DNA of 64,000 bases from Kappaphycus alvarezii. Taxonomy: Eukaryota; Rhodophyta; Florideophyceae; Gigartinales; Solieriaceae. Made by a program: the position numbers and the translations under genes. Of the stretch, positions 22,783-34,460 are shown piece after piece (the stretch's first letter is position 1; each line of letters starts with the position of its first letter). Below the pieces are notes generated by a model, which saw nothing but the letters and a program-made list of their open reading frames with translations, was not told the origin of the DNA and made no database searches. The DNA lies in the NCBI GenBank assembly GCA_002205965.3, contig NADL03000673.1:1674001-1738000 (forward strand). The letters are read 5' to 3'.

Positions 22783-23155
22783 GTGGTATTGGGGAGAAAA
22801 GCGGGGCAAAATCGGGCGCTGGGGGAGGTGGTGGTGGGGATACAAGGGAGCCGGCCGGATGCTTGTGTGAAGATGGAAGTGGGGAGAGGACAGGGGCAAA
22901 AATCGGGCGTGGGGGTAGATGGAAATGGGGAAGTGAGAGATTCAGCAGTTTGGGCAAGTGTGAGCATGGAGTAGGGGGCTTCAACATCGAGTTTTGGGGG
23001 AGGGAGAATAGGGAAAGCAGAGCGGCAGCAGCAGGTGTCGGAGGAGGTGGGAGTGGGGAGAGGAAAACACCACCTGCTGGTGTCGTGGGAGGCGGCGAAG
23101 GGGAGAGGCCCGCAGCAACATCGGGGGTTGCGGGGAGTGGTAGTGGGTGTTGAAC
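22680..23155 (+). repeat. G-rich degenerate minisatellite
   Basis: Diverged units built around GGGCAAAATCGGGCG(T/C)TGGGG and GGAGGTGGGAGTGGGGAGAG, about 48-60 bp long, follow the zinc ribbon of the PiggyBac-like relic. On the plus strand they read as Gly/Ser/Glu-rich text (GGGSGERKTPPAGVVGGG). On the minus strand they give a long Pro-rich open frame with no domain, which is a composition effect. Confidence 0.75.
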
Positions 23156-23159
23156 ATCT

Positions 23160-23676
23160 GCAGCGTGTGGTGTTGTGAGGGGAGCGAGTCGAGAATGGTC
23201 ATAGGTTTCAAGTGGTAGGGAACCTGGCAAAAAGAAGCGGTTAAGGAGGGTCAGAGTTGTCCCAAGCCCCGTCCAAAAGCGGCTTCGAAGTTGGAAAATA
23301 GTGACAGCTCACAAGTGGTGCAATATGACAGCTTTACAGTAGTGCTTTTGTAGTCAACTCGTGGGATCGAATAGTTGATCAATAAACCGAGTTCGATCAA
23401 AATAAATTTGTTTTTGTATCGTTCGAATAATTGCACTTTTGAGTCGTTCGAGAAATCGAACTTGGGTACTTTTCAGGGTCAATGAAAACCCTTCTAACCG
23501 TGTCACTTTGACTTCGTCTACAGACTTCCCCTTGCCGTTTCTCTCCATTTTTTCCGTTTTACAGAAATCGACGCGTAGTTATACCTTTCTCTAGAAGGAC
23601 AACGGGGAGGGTTGCCGTCTTCCACCCCAGCGAGGAAGCCGAAATTGCGTTCGGTTATTCGGACAGTACGGCCCTA
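23160..23676. other. spacer, no gene
   Basis: No coding signal beyond short frames. It lies between the PiggyBac-like relic and the left repeat of the Copia fossil. Confidence 0.5.
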
Positions 23677-23957
23677 CATTAGAGATATGGAGTTTGGAGA
23701 AGGATAGATCGTAGGACAAAAGTTTCCTGGGTCTTTGCCCCCTTTGGAGATCCGAGCGCGTCAGCCTCAAGCACTCAAATTTATGTTTCTATACGCGTCG
23801 TCTTGGTCGGATTTTCTGTTACCAAAATATCTATATTTGTGAATAAAAATGACAAGGGTCTTCTCAACAAAACTTCTGTCATATGATTGGCTGATATGGC
23901 TTTCGCCAGTCTATCAAAATAATTCCGTGCCATATGATTATTACGCTCCAGCGCCGT
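23677..23957 (-). repeat. left LTR of the Copia fossil
   Basis: Direct repeat of 28597-28871. Shared blocks include GTGAATAAAAATGACAAGGG and the CATATGATTGGCTGA block. This is the 3' LTR, given the leftward reading direction. Confidence 0.75.
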
Positions 23958-24116
23958 CCCTCGACAGACATTTTGCCAATGAAAAAGATGGTCAGGTACT
24001 TAGAATCATCATGTAATACCTCATCGTAAGGGCAATTGATCAACGTTAGTTCAAATTACGACTTTGAAATGACTAACCATAGGAGTTCAGTTCTAGGAAA
24101 GACAAGATGTGTAAAA

Positions 24117-24432
24117 AGGACCCAACAGTGCCCCAAACCAAAAAGTCTGATCTAGATATCAGACAAAATTTTTTCTCAGACCAAAAAGTTTGCGTAACAT
24201 TACAGACCCAACGGTCTGTGCGACATTATGGACCCAAAAGTCTTTGAAAAATACCTTTCTGTTCGACATTTGAGACCCCACAGTCTCTCAGAAATAATAA
24301 TTCTCAGACCTAAAAGTCTGTGCGTCATTATACACCCAACAGTCTTTTCGATGTAAGAGACCCAACAGTCTTCCAAAACACCTTTCAGTTCGGCATTTGA
24401 GACCCAACAGTCTGTGCAACATGATAGACATA
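24117..24432. repeat. tandem array of AGAC-loop-GTCT hairpins
   Basis: About nine short inverted repeats follow one another at 25-45 bp spacing, each AGAC, a six-base loop (usually CCAACA, or CAAAAA/CTAAAA) and GTCT. Examples are CAGACCCAACGGTCTG (stem 6), GAGACCCCACAGTCTC (stem 5) and CAGACCTAAAAGTCTG (stem 5). Spacers repeat GTGCGACATTAT and TTCGACATTTGA. The array lies in the Copia fossil between its coding end and the 3' LTR. Confidence 0.8.
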
Positions 24433-27400
24433 AATGTTGGTAAATCTAACCCTTCTATCTCAGCAGAGCAAAGAAACATCTAGCTTGGCAACTATCCTTC
24501 TACGAAGGCACCGTTAATCTCCGTGTGAAACCTATGGGATTAAAAACCGGAGAAGGTATACCTAAATGGGCGGCCTATATAATTCATATGAAGAAAAGTA
24601 TAAACACACAAAAACACAAAACAAATACGTAACAAATACGAAGAGATGGGGCTTAAGTAAGTATTCGTCAGTTATAGCTGAACGAAAACTTAGTACAACC
24701 GTAGGAAAAATTATCCCTTTCCACTGTCCCGCGGGCTATGCTTTACAACTATTTAAAACGTTGAAGTCCCAATTTGGACACGAACTTGAGAAGCAAAGCG
24801 AGAGGTACAACTTTTTTCAACATTTTTGCTGGCTTTTTTGCCGATCCAACATGATGCAACGTGATTATTTGGGAAGTGATCAACTCGCTGACGTGATGAA
24901 TTTTCAAGTCGATACGTTTGTTCCTTGTGGAAATTTCCAGCTTCGTCGCCAGCGACTGGGTCGATGTGCTGTCCATAAGAACTTTTGTAGACTCAAATTG
25001 AATTTTCAATTCCCAAGTTTTAGCATGACATATCTCCCAAAAAAAACTTTCGGAACCTGTAGATACCCTTCTCAAAGGACTATAATGCGACATATTCTGA
25101 CTCTGCTGAAGAAACTGCAAGAAAATATTGTCTTTTGCTCCTCTAGAACACTGGAGCGTTATTGATGGCGATAATAAATCTCGTGATTGATCTTCTGGTC
25201 GCCTTACATCACCGCCAGTCTGCATCAACGTAAGCGACAAGTGAAGAAGTATCAAGGCGAGTATTGGCTGTAAAATTAATACCGTAATCTTTGGTGCCAG
25301 CAACATAGCAGAGAAGTCGTTTGAGGTAAGATTCATGCCGCGCGGTAGGGGTATGGAGGTGAAATGCAAGGGCGGAAACGGGAAAAGAGAGATATGTCCT
25401 TGTACTGACCGCGAGATAAAGTAATGTGCCGATAGTTGTGCGGTACTGAGAATCTAAGTGCCACCGTTAACAAGGGCCTGGAATTCTCTGTAGATTGCAG
25501 ATGCCCCATCAGGATCTTGGCAAGCTTTTATGAAGGAATGGGGCCGGCGAGGGTCAACCAAGGTCTTCTTGGAAACAAAGACGCCGGGTTTGGGAATTGC
25601 AGCAGCTGAAAGCACAGATATGGGACATTCTTCTTCGTTATCGTCGTTTATATTTGGCTCCCCAGGAGGATCGTGGCTGAGTGCTTCAATCTCCATTTAT
25701 ATTCATATTCTGTCCATGGAGGAAGAGAGATTTGGAAGCTCTGAGGAGATAATTCTGTGAAATTCCTTAGAGAGATTGGAAACTATTCTTTCAGTAGAAA
25801 GAGTAAAAAACAGAGAGATATCGCTTTCCATTCCAACAAAGTGGCCAAATACTGTGCAAGGTAGAAGTCTCTTCGTTTTAAAGGGATATACGAAAGCATA
25901 AACTTGTTCCACGAACTCAAGTATGCTCGAAAAATCAATTCGAATCGTGGGGCTCCAAAAAAGGATAGTAATTATTCTTCCGATTCTCTCAGATGGAGTA
26001 AGATTCCTTAGCCAGTTAGAGTGATTAATGGCTTCCCCAAGAGCGATAAGGTATGTTTTCTTTCCATGGGCAGTACTCGAGTCCTACTCCAATGCTCTTC
26101 AATGAGTCGGTCTGAAGCACCGTTGCTCTCGGATGCTTTAGGCTTATTCCATTTCGTTGTGCAACTTTTTTCAAATTTTCGCCCATTTTTCCCGGCTCAA
26201 TTACGCTTAATGTTTTGTACCCTGAAATGGCCGTTGAACTCTGTCTCCGATTTTTTTCGGTACCATTTCAGCTCGGCGTGAGTTTCGTCTTTTACCTTTA
26301 ACATGAAGACGTTGTATTTTGCAGTGTAGTCGTCTAACACGCTAAGCGTGTATTGACCTCCGGAAACACTCGCCGAGACGGGGCCATTGATTTCGATATG
26401 TATCAGATGTAATGAATGATTTGATATAAAACTGCTCGAAGTGATGGGAGCCCGACGTGCTTTGCCTTTTAGGCAGGGAATACACTGTATGTTGTTGAGG
26501 GCGGACCTATCGAAGTGCGGTACAGAGGGCACAAGTTCAGAGAGCTTCGCTTGGCGCTCGCCGCTTAAATGTCCTTCCCGTCCATGCAATTCGAGTGCCA
26601 GGCTTTTAACCGCTTTCAATTCTTTGTTGTGCTCATAACTTCCGATTCCCATCTTGTTAAAACTGATATTTTTTGGTACTTTCTATATGATTTCCCAAGT
26701 TCGCTTGTCAAGAAAGAAGCAGTCATTGTAAGGATTGACTGATTCTGTCAAAGCGACAATGAATTCGGAGCTCAAGAGTGTAACAAAAAGGATGTTGGAT
26801 GGGAAGTGGAGAGCACAGAAAGCTTCAATTATCATGCCAACATGTATCGTGACTTGCAGTTCTCCCTTTCCAACCATTTTTGATAATCCAGATACTGCTT
26901 CAACGTTTTTAATCGGAATGCGAGTGTACGTGATGAACGACTTGCGAGAGTGGAAGAAGTTGTGGGTCGCACTGAAGTCAATGATCGCAGAAGAAGACTT
27001 TTTGTTAGAGAGAGTGGCAATCTTTCTTCAGAAGGCAGATTCTATGAACCCATTATCGGTCGAAGGAACAGCAGTGAATCCCGTTGGCGTGTTGGCGTTC
27101 TCCTTCCAAATTTCTGCAAATAGAGCGGATGGACCTGAAGAGGATTGATTTTCCATAAAGCTTCGAGAAGATACATTCCATCCGCGAGAGCAATTCCCTG
27201 CTAGTGCATCAGAAGCCAGCAGAGGAAAAGCGTCTCGAGCTCGACGAGCATTATCGAGATTCAGGCGTTGAGAGCTTCCTTGATTTGGTTTATCAACACT
27301 ATACTGCAAAACTTAGCGTGATTTGAGCAAATCCCAGCACTCCCTGATAAGATGTCCGCTCCTACCGCAGAAGTGGCAAGTTCGCTCATCAATTACCCCT

Positions 27401-28596
27401 CGAGCTCCAAGATTTCCCCCGCGACCACAACTGCTGCGACCGCCACGGTGGCCATTTGCGTGGCCAAAATTTCTTTTTCCCCATTTTCTACATACTTCTA
27501 CATTGCTTTCCTTGAATTCATGTATAAGGTTTTCGTTTGATTGAGGGTTGTGAGGCTGGCTCTTCTAGCCAGTGCGGCTTAAACTGCGTTAACAACTCTT
27601 TCGAAGTTCAGATCCTGGAGGTTTGAAGCCATAGAAAGGGGAGCAAAGGAAGGAGGAGGGGATCGAAGCATTTTCGACGTCTTTTCCGTCTCTGAGACCT
27701 CTGAATTGTACATTGCGAGTTCTCTAAGAATTTTACGAAAGGTAGAAACATGCATTTAGAATTTTCCGCCTTCTTTGAATATCAAGGCGTCTGGCTTTTG
27801 CTTGAGATTCTGAATGACTTGTGTGTTTGACATGTTGAATATTCTCTCAAGTTCTCCCTAGAGCTCCCTAGCATTCTTGTCATCATCATGCACAAAAATT
27901 CTGGTATGCGATGCGACGTCATCACCGAGACAGAGAACAATATTGCCTTTGTAAATGGAATTCTTGAGAGTGCATGTATCAATTGCTTCATTAGATGCCG
28001 CTCGACTTGTGGGCCTCGGCTTGATGCCGACTACTAATGAATGAGAGTGGTGAAGGTACGGCTTCATTTTCCTCCTCCATTTTACAAAGTCGGGTAGGAC
28101 TTTGAGCTTTGGGACCTTGCTCAGGAATTCATTATCTTCACCAGTTAGCATCTTAGAACGACAGAACGCATGTTGCGTTTTATAAAAGTAAAGTTGAGGG
28201 AGAGAGCACCTTGAGAGTTCTTCGCATTTTCTTTATTTCTTCGGTTAAACTTTCCGCCTGAAAGAGTCGGACCCTTAACCCGAGATTAGACGCCCCTGAT
28301 GAGAGGGTCAGATCCCATGCCCTCGGTAAGAAACTCCGACTCCGAGTGTGAGTGTCGGAACTCAGGCACCCTGCTAGACACTCCGGGTGTGTTGCTGCAA
28401 ACAATCGTTTGCACAAGCGTTGGTTCTTCTTCGATGGATGTCTGCTCGAAGACTTACGGAGAAAAGTCCTCCGTAAAGTGCTTCCTGACTACCACCTATG
28501 TAGGTTAGAGCCAGCAAGCAATAATGGTGTGGGTGAACGTCTTGTGTGGGTGTAAAAGGAGTAGTGCGGTTGAGCGTAACTCAATGATGCTACCAT

Positions 28597-28871
28597 ACAA
28601 GAAATATGCAAGTTAGAGAAGGATGGATCGCAGGACAAAAGTTTCTTTGGTTCTTGATCCCCTTGGAGTGCCCAGGCGTCAGCCTCAAGCACTCAGCTTT
28701 ATGTTGCTTTGCTTGTCGTCAGGGTCTGATTTTCTGTAAGCTCAATATCTATATTTGTGAATAAAAATGACAAGGGTGTTCTCAACAAAACTTCTGCCAT
28801 ATGATTGGCTGAAATGGCTTTCGCCAATCCATCAAAATAATTCCGTTTCATATGAATATTACGCTCGAGTA
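28597..28871 (-). repeat. right LTR of the Copia fossil
   Basis: Matches 23677-23957 in the same orientation. It is followed inward by a TGGTAGCATC primer-site-like word. This is the 5' LTR of the leftward-reading element. Confidence 0.75.
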
Positions 28872-29255
28872 CAGGGACGGCAATCGGTTTGGGAAATGGC
28901 ACCTGACCGAGACGTGACTGTAAGAACATGATGAAGCCTAAACAATGGCAGAAAATGACTCTTATTGGGAATTGACCTGAAATCCATCCCCGTGGCCCTT
29001 TCTGATTGTTTTCGGAGGAGGGGAAAGTAAACTGGACTGAGCGTTGATATTCGAGCTTTTCCGAGGAAAAAAGGGCGCCAATTGAAACTAGACCGCTGGT
29101 GATTAACAAGCTGAGAGCAATCGATTTTATCACCACCAGCGTCCTACCGGCGTTACGGAGTTCTCGTTCTGTCCGTACTTACTTGTTCACCCCTTCAACG
29201 GTTCACTCAAATTTAGCCCCCCAGCACATTGTCTCCAGAAAGCTGTACGATCTTC
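28872..29255. other. no confident gene
   Basis: A minus frame (28699-29136) overlaps the Copia LTR and has no domain. The stretch probably holds the 5' untranslated part of the Harbinger relic that follows. Confidence 0.4.
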
Positions 29256-30885
29256 CCACAGGATGGCACCAAAAAGTCTTACCGGTCGTTTTGCCTCCAC
29301 TTCAATCTCTTCCAATTATTACCGTCCAACTTCTCACTATTCTTCATTTCGCAAAGCTAGAAACTTGCAGAGAAAGCAGAACTTTGCCTCCCCAAGCTCC
29401 CGTCCTTCTTCAGGCTCCCGTTCATCGTTGGGAAGTATGCCTACTATGGGTTCCCGGGATCGGATCATAAGAAGCCTTCGAAGTGGCGGACTCATGGCTG
29501 CATTACAGCATTGTGTGGCAACCACTCCATTCACACAAGAAAAAATGCAGGCACCTCGGATGATATTGTCCGATATTGTCGGATCCGGTGAGAGCCATAT
29601 TTCAGAGCATATGGTGAGAAAAATGAACACCGTCTTTAATGCAAACGATTCATGCTTACACATGAAAGTTTTTTCATTGCAGCCAGTGCTATGCAGTCCT
29701 CGATCCGATCTTGACTCGAGATACACATGTGCTTGTCTTCGATTTCCGAAGTAATTTGACTTTTTAAAAAACTTCTTGCCGCAGTTGTCTGTTCGAATCT
29801 TTCGAATGCACACAAGAATTAGCCCTTCATCCTTTCAGATGTTCGAGAACCTATTGAGGAACGAAGCGGGGGTGTTTTTATTGAATAGTTCTTCGAAGCC
29901 ACAGTTACTGATAGACGTACAGTTGCATTTGGCGCTTCAATGCTTCAGTTTTTCGTTCAATGCGGCAAAAATCTTGTGAATACATGCTTTATGCGGATAC
30001 AGTGTGTAGGTGTAATCCACAAGTGCCGGTTGAGAAATTTAGACGCCATATCTAGCCTTCAGGATACGTTTATAAAGTAGCCGACAGCGGAGGACAGGGC
30101 TTAGCTCTGTGCTGACATCGTAAAACGTTATGGGTACGAATGGGCAGTCTTTGTTGCTGACGGAACGACAAACAATTTTTCTTTCGTTTTAGGTTTTGAA
30201 AAGCAGACTTTCTTTGACCGTAAGTCGAATTACAGTATGCAGGCCTTTGTTTGCAATGACAATTCTCTGCGTTTCCGACATATAGTCGTTGGTTGACCTG
30301 GTTCAGTCCGAGATGCACTTGATACTCGGTCTGCCTCATATCTTAACCGGGAGACGGAGAACAGATTCTTCGCCGGGATCCATCAAGACCTAGGCGATGC
30401 TGCCTTTGGAATTTACAAACTTCTTATTCACAACTACAATGCACCGCACAAAAAGTATTCTGACAACTTCACGTACAGCTTCTATCACAGCACCTTTCGT
30501 ATAAAGGCTGGGCATGTCATCGATCATGTAAAAAGCCGCTTTTAAGACTTGAGGTCACTTAGAATCCGACTACAGAAAAAGAAGGATTATGAAAATGTTG
30601 TCAAGTTCACTGTATCTGGGTATGCGCTCCAAAATTTATTGTCAGAATCCGGTGATGAATATGAGGAATATTTTGACCAGGAGGGGGTATAAAATGCAGC
30701 GGAAGAAGATGTTGAAGACAAACGTGATGGAAGCGAAAACTCGCAGTCGAAAGAGCTCGTAGATGTGGACATGAAAAAGAGGTGGGATGTTAGACAGGTC
30801 ATCAAGAAACAGTTTCTCTCCTTTACATTTATGCGTGACAGATACGGTGGGACTTTACGCAAATTTTGCGGTACATTACAGGAAT
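29256..30885 (+). pseudogene. PIF/Harbinger transposase relic (DDE_4)
   Basis: The frame starts at ATG 29263 with a Ser/Arg-rich leader. SRYTCACLRFPK (near 29720) and FRMHTRISPSSFQMFENLLR with LLIDVQLHLALQCF (29800-29950) form the N-terminal helix-turn-helix of Harbinger nucleases. The DDE_4 core follows: GYEWAVFVADGTTNNFSF (first Asp, about 30130-30180), FFDRKSNYSMQAFVCND, then GW-PGSVRDALDTRSASYL with the Trp codon now TGA, DAAFGIYKLLIHNYN, and FRIKAGHVIDHVKSRF. The C-terminal KKDYENVVKFTVSGYALQNLL is also present. A few stops and frame changes make it a pseudogene. No Myb-like partner or terminal repeats were found beside it. Confidence 0.8.
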
Positions 30886-30889
30886 GATT

Positions 30890-31437
30890 CACTTATTCCT
30901 CGTCTATTGCACTCGCTTTAGATGCAAGTCATACCATGGTCCCGTTAAGAGTACAAATGATGCTTCTAAAGGTGCTACTGGGAATTTGCCAGGCTGAAGA
31001 TGTGACAGAGCAATGGCTGCAATGGCTGCCAACGGTCACTGCATTGCGGTTTACAAAGGACACTGTTATTAGCAACGATAGGAACGAGCCCAGAATCTAG
31101 CAACAAACATGTTGAATTCAATGTAAAGTCTCGCAAAACATCTCACTCTCCAGTTCCAGTCCTTGCTTCGAGTCTACACCATTTTTGTTGGTTGGTGGTG
31201 GATTTCTAGACCCCTGTAAGGATTTTAAACGAATATTTTGACAGTAGCGAGAGGAAAGGTGCTTTATTAGGAGGGGAGGAGAGAATATTTGGGGAGACGG
31301 GCAGGATAGGGCTAAGGGTGGGGAGGGAGAAGAGAAGGAAGTGGAGAATTGTGGGAGAGGGGTGGGATGTAGTGAAAAGGTATTCCGTACGGCTAGAGAA
31401 CCCGAAGGTAGGTGGATATGGAGTAATTTATGGTATA
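30890..31437. other. no gene; purine-rich tract
   Basis: Noncoding. 31255-31380 is a G/A-rich tract with repeated GGGAGA/GGGGAGG words. Confidence 0.5.
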
Positions 31438-31899
31438 TTACGATAACGTTAGTCGGAGGCGGTTTAAAATGTTAGTTCTGACCACAACTTCATACAAAAG
31501 GTTGACTCTGATGTTATCCGCCGTTGCAACGTCACTCGTTATCTTGATTGATAAGATCTTGTTCATACGCCGGTCCCAAACGTAATAAAACGTTCTCTTT
31601 TTCCCGGTACGGATCAACGACCCGCCGATATTCCAGTCTGCCGGTGCCCCTTTCCACGATGATCCCTGCTGCGGATCAAAGCCTATGAAAGAACTGTTCC
31701 ATTCTTTTTGGCCCAATAATATGCTTCCCATGACCACTTTTCCCAAGAAATAGTGATGCATATGATAGAAATATGGAACACGGGTCAGTTCACGACACTC
31801 TGGGGGGAGATCATTCGGCAATGTTCGGCCCACTGCTTTCAGTATACTACTGCTACGTGAAGGGGCCTGCAATCTTCTGTTCGGATCTGACATCATCAA
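31438..31899 (-). CDS. unrecognised 153-codon ORF
   Basis: An open frame with even composition, starting MMMSDPNRRLQAPSRSSS and containing a Trp/Phe-rich stretch (GKKRTFYYVWDRRMNKIL). No known domain, signal peptide or membrane segment is apparent. A plus-strand frame begins just to the right (31952-32272), also unrecognised. It could be a small host gene or a fragment of a larger one. Confidence 0.3.
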   Translation of the reverse strand: MMMSDPNRRLQAPSRSSSILKAVGRTLPNDLPPECRELTRVPYFYHMHHYFLGKVVMGSILLGQKEWNSSFIGFDPQQGSSWKGAPADWNIGGSLIRTGKKRTFYYVWDRRMNKILSIKITSDVATADNIRVNLLYEVVVRTNILNRLRLTLS

Positions 31900-31951
31900 G
31901 GGCGCCCAAGGAACCTAACAGGGCGACATTCTGGGGGTCCTCTTCGATTTT

Positions 31952-32272
31952 GTGCTGCATTTTATTGCCTTAATATTAAAGGAGCTCCTATCCTCGACTT
32001 CTGATGATGATCGTAATCTTCGTACGCTACTCCTTCAATTTCGGTATCACGATGAAGGCTACGTCATTGCACCACACGGCCAGTTTTTTAAGGAAATTGA
32101 TGCTCTCTCCTCAGCAAATGTCACGGAACGTGATCGCCACACCTCCCTGACCAACTACCATGATATAGTGGCCCAATGCTCCCCCATAATCGGGTCAAAG
32201 CCTCTACCTCTCGGATATTATGCATTTATGCACCGAGGGGATAGTTGTCCTTTACGCCCCTTTCAGATGTAA
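31952..32272 (+). CDS. unrecognised 106-codon ORF
   Basis: An open frame with a plausible soluble-protein composition (SSTSDDDRNLRTLLLQFRYH) and no recognised family. It may be a fragment. Evidence is only the open frame. Confidence 0.2.
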   Translation: MLHFIALILKELLSSTSDDDRNLRTLLLQFRYHDEGYVIAPHGQFFKEIDALSSANVTERDRHTSLTNYHDIVAQCSPIIGSKPLPLGYYAFMHRGDSCPLRPFQM

Positions 32273-32279
32273 GAGTTTC

Positions 32280-34095
32280 GCAGCGAATCACTTCTCCAGA
32301 CATGTCTATTTCCTGTCTAAAACTTTTCTTGAAAGTGTTCTTTGTCCAAATGAAATACTGGATTGATTTAAGAATAGGAAATTTTGACAAATTACATGAT
32401 TTTGAGTTGTATTTTATGGATTACTATATGCAGGAATAATAGATGATATTTCCGAGCATTTTATTAACTCTATAATTCTTCCTTCCTCCAAGCCGTGGCT
32501 ATCATGTCGTATTTCGGAGAAGCAACAGCCAAAATAGATACTCGCTGATTTGAATCAATTTTCGAATTAGCTAGCAGCAATAAGGGTAGAACCGATTCAG
32601 GTAATTTCGATGTACTAGTAGGAGAATTAAAATCGGGCAATTAGAGCATCAAATTTTGATTCAAAAATTTGAAAAACTCTTTATAACCACGAGTAGTTTT
32701 TGGTAGATCCAAAAAATGGAATATATACAATATTCATAATAGCGGAACTACGTGATGAATAGCGTTAGAAATCGTTAAAGCCAAATTTTCAGATTAAATT
32801 TCTGTATCTGAAATTTTCTTAGAAATATCAAGAGCTCTTCTAGTTAATTGCGATTGTGAAACAGGAGCTTGTGCTGTCCTAGGAACCTTACTAGAATTTG
32901 ATTCTGGTAGCAAATCATGTGCATATCTTCATTTGTCTACAGTATCAAAATATTTTTATATAGGTCTTTCAACATCCTTCCAAGGAGCCGTTCTTGGATA
33001 CAGTGAAGTTTTAGGCCTTAAAGGAAGTTATGGGCGATCTGATCCCGTAACTATTCAGACTGATGTGGAGAATTACGACCTTTTTCCGTCCATAAACTTT
33101 TACTTGAGTGGCTGCGTCAATTTATGGCGTGTATTTTTTTGAATTCTTTCTTTGGTACAGCTGAGCGCAACAGCTGAACTATTGCCCAAAAACCTCTATA
33201 GAGAGGGGCTTGATGGACAAACTCTCGACCTCAAGTGGGGGTACCAACGGTCCTACAGCATAGTACAGTACCATTCCATGCTGGCAAAGTACATACAGTA
33301 CATACTGCGCTGTACAGTTTATATAAGGAGCAGGATGGGAGGTTTATTTATTGTAACAGGTAAGCTGGCTGATACTCAGTCGACTTTCTGCTACATTAAT
33401 ACAACCATATATACTTTCTCTCGTGGCTATTGGCTGAAGACCAAAGCTTCGAAATAATGCGTGTGTTTTTCTGTATTGCGATGCCGGTAACAAATTGTTA
33501 CTGCTGAGCTCTCAACGCAGTTTCTTCATAGGTAGCACCGAAGATATGGTACCTCATATATTCTTCCAAAACTAGGCTTCTGAAAGAGCATATAAGAGGG
33601 CACATCTTTCCTACTTTGCGCGAAAGGAAGACAGAAAAAGCTTTATTTGCATAGACTTAATTCAGGAATATCGGCCTTCGCAGAGAAGTACCGTCAAGCC
33701 GATCATTCCCACCAAGTTAAGTGATCCTTGCTTGAGGCGGAGTCAAGTTCGAACATTTGGTACTGCAGAAACGGGCAGCCGTTCAGTTATTGAGGAGGTA
33801 GAAGCAACATTGCTTTTAATACTGGGATGTTATCCTCAGAAGAGTTTCGGCTATATAGTCTTAGTCAAGAGAATCAAAGTTCCGAAGGTAATTGCCAGAG
33901 AACTTCAAGTCCAATTCCAAGTAGTTATCAAGTTGAGAGTCGACTTCAGGCCCAATAACCGTTTTTCTTACGCCAGTCACATAGCATAGGTGGTAGAGCC
34001 TACCCTTTTAGAGGTGGCTACTTGAGCACTCACTCCTCGCCATCGCCCGTTACCTTCTACTGTACCACTTTAGTCGCTCGAAACGACTCTCATCT
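32280..34095. other. AT-rich stretch without a recognised gene
   Basis: 32480-32930 is markedly AT-rich. On the minus strand it gives broken protein-like text (SQLTRRALDISKKISDTEI, then ASPKYDMIATAWRKEEL) that I cannot assign. 33255-33325 has a cluster of GTACAGTAC-type words. 33732-33989 is an unassigned 85-codon frame. Confidence 0.4.
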
Positions 34096-34099
34096 CGGG

Positions 34100-34460
34100 T
34101 AGCTAATGGTTCCCTTTTCAGTTGGCGGCATTTTTACCATATCACAGACACTCATGGATCAGTACAGTGACCACGCTCTGTGCTGGGCCTATGGATCTAC
34201 CCAAGAGTGGCGGGATGACTCGGAACACAGTTGTTTGCCGCAGACCTCTCCCATGCCGCCCTGCACCCTGTCGTCGAGCTCCCACGACGCGGCCATACAT
34301 AAAGCCCGAACATCAAGGCGCTTGGAGAGAACGGGGGACCGACTGTTATGACGTAACCGTCATCCACCCCTTGACCCCCGCCCGGCTTACCTCCCTGGTG
34401 CAGACCCACTCAAGTCCCGTAACCATGCTCTCCTTGGCAAGGACAATCGCTTTGCCAACT
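34100..34460 (+). mobile_element. LINE family B, 3' fragment (copy B1)
   Basis: The plus strand reads RGTDCYDVTVIHPLTPARLT, related to copies B2 and B3, which have DVNFFNPLVPSQRRVRT and DMTFVNPLAPSHRRVQT. The Asp and the NPL/HPL-P pattern suit the endonuclease region of restriction-like-endonuclease LINEs, but the family differs from A. Short and broken. Confidence 0.5.

Larger units (their letters stand above)
23677..28871 (-). mobile_element. Ty1/Copia LTR element, old and heavily broken
   Basis: Two direct repeats of about 280 bp, 23677-23957 and 28597-28871, are roughly 85% alike and act as the LTRs. Just inside the right one is a primer-site-like TGGTAGCATC (about 28587-28596), so the element reads leftward. 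Parts recognised in order: Gag-like frame (27782-28151), zinc knuckle CHFCGRSGHLIRECW near 27345, integrase region (26197-26652), a remnant at the reverse transcriptase start (25454-25696), and an RNase H end with NKRIDLKIHHVSE (about 24880-24930). It has well over ten breaks. LTR divergence suggests it is clearly older than the Gypsy element at 48 kb. Confidence 0.8.

Noticed and set aside
22634-23230. 198-codon Pro-rich minus-strand open frame
   Set aside because: It is the complement of a G-rich degenerate minisatellite; no domain, and the open frame follows from composition.
24117-24432. CRISPR-like appearance of the hairpin array
   Set aside because: The repeats are short, diverged and unevenly spaced, the spacers are themselves repeated, and the setting is eukaryotic.
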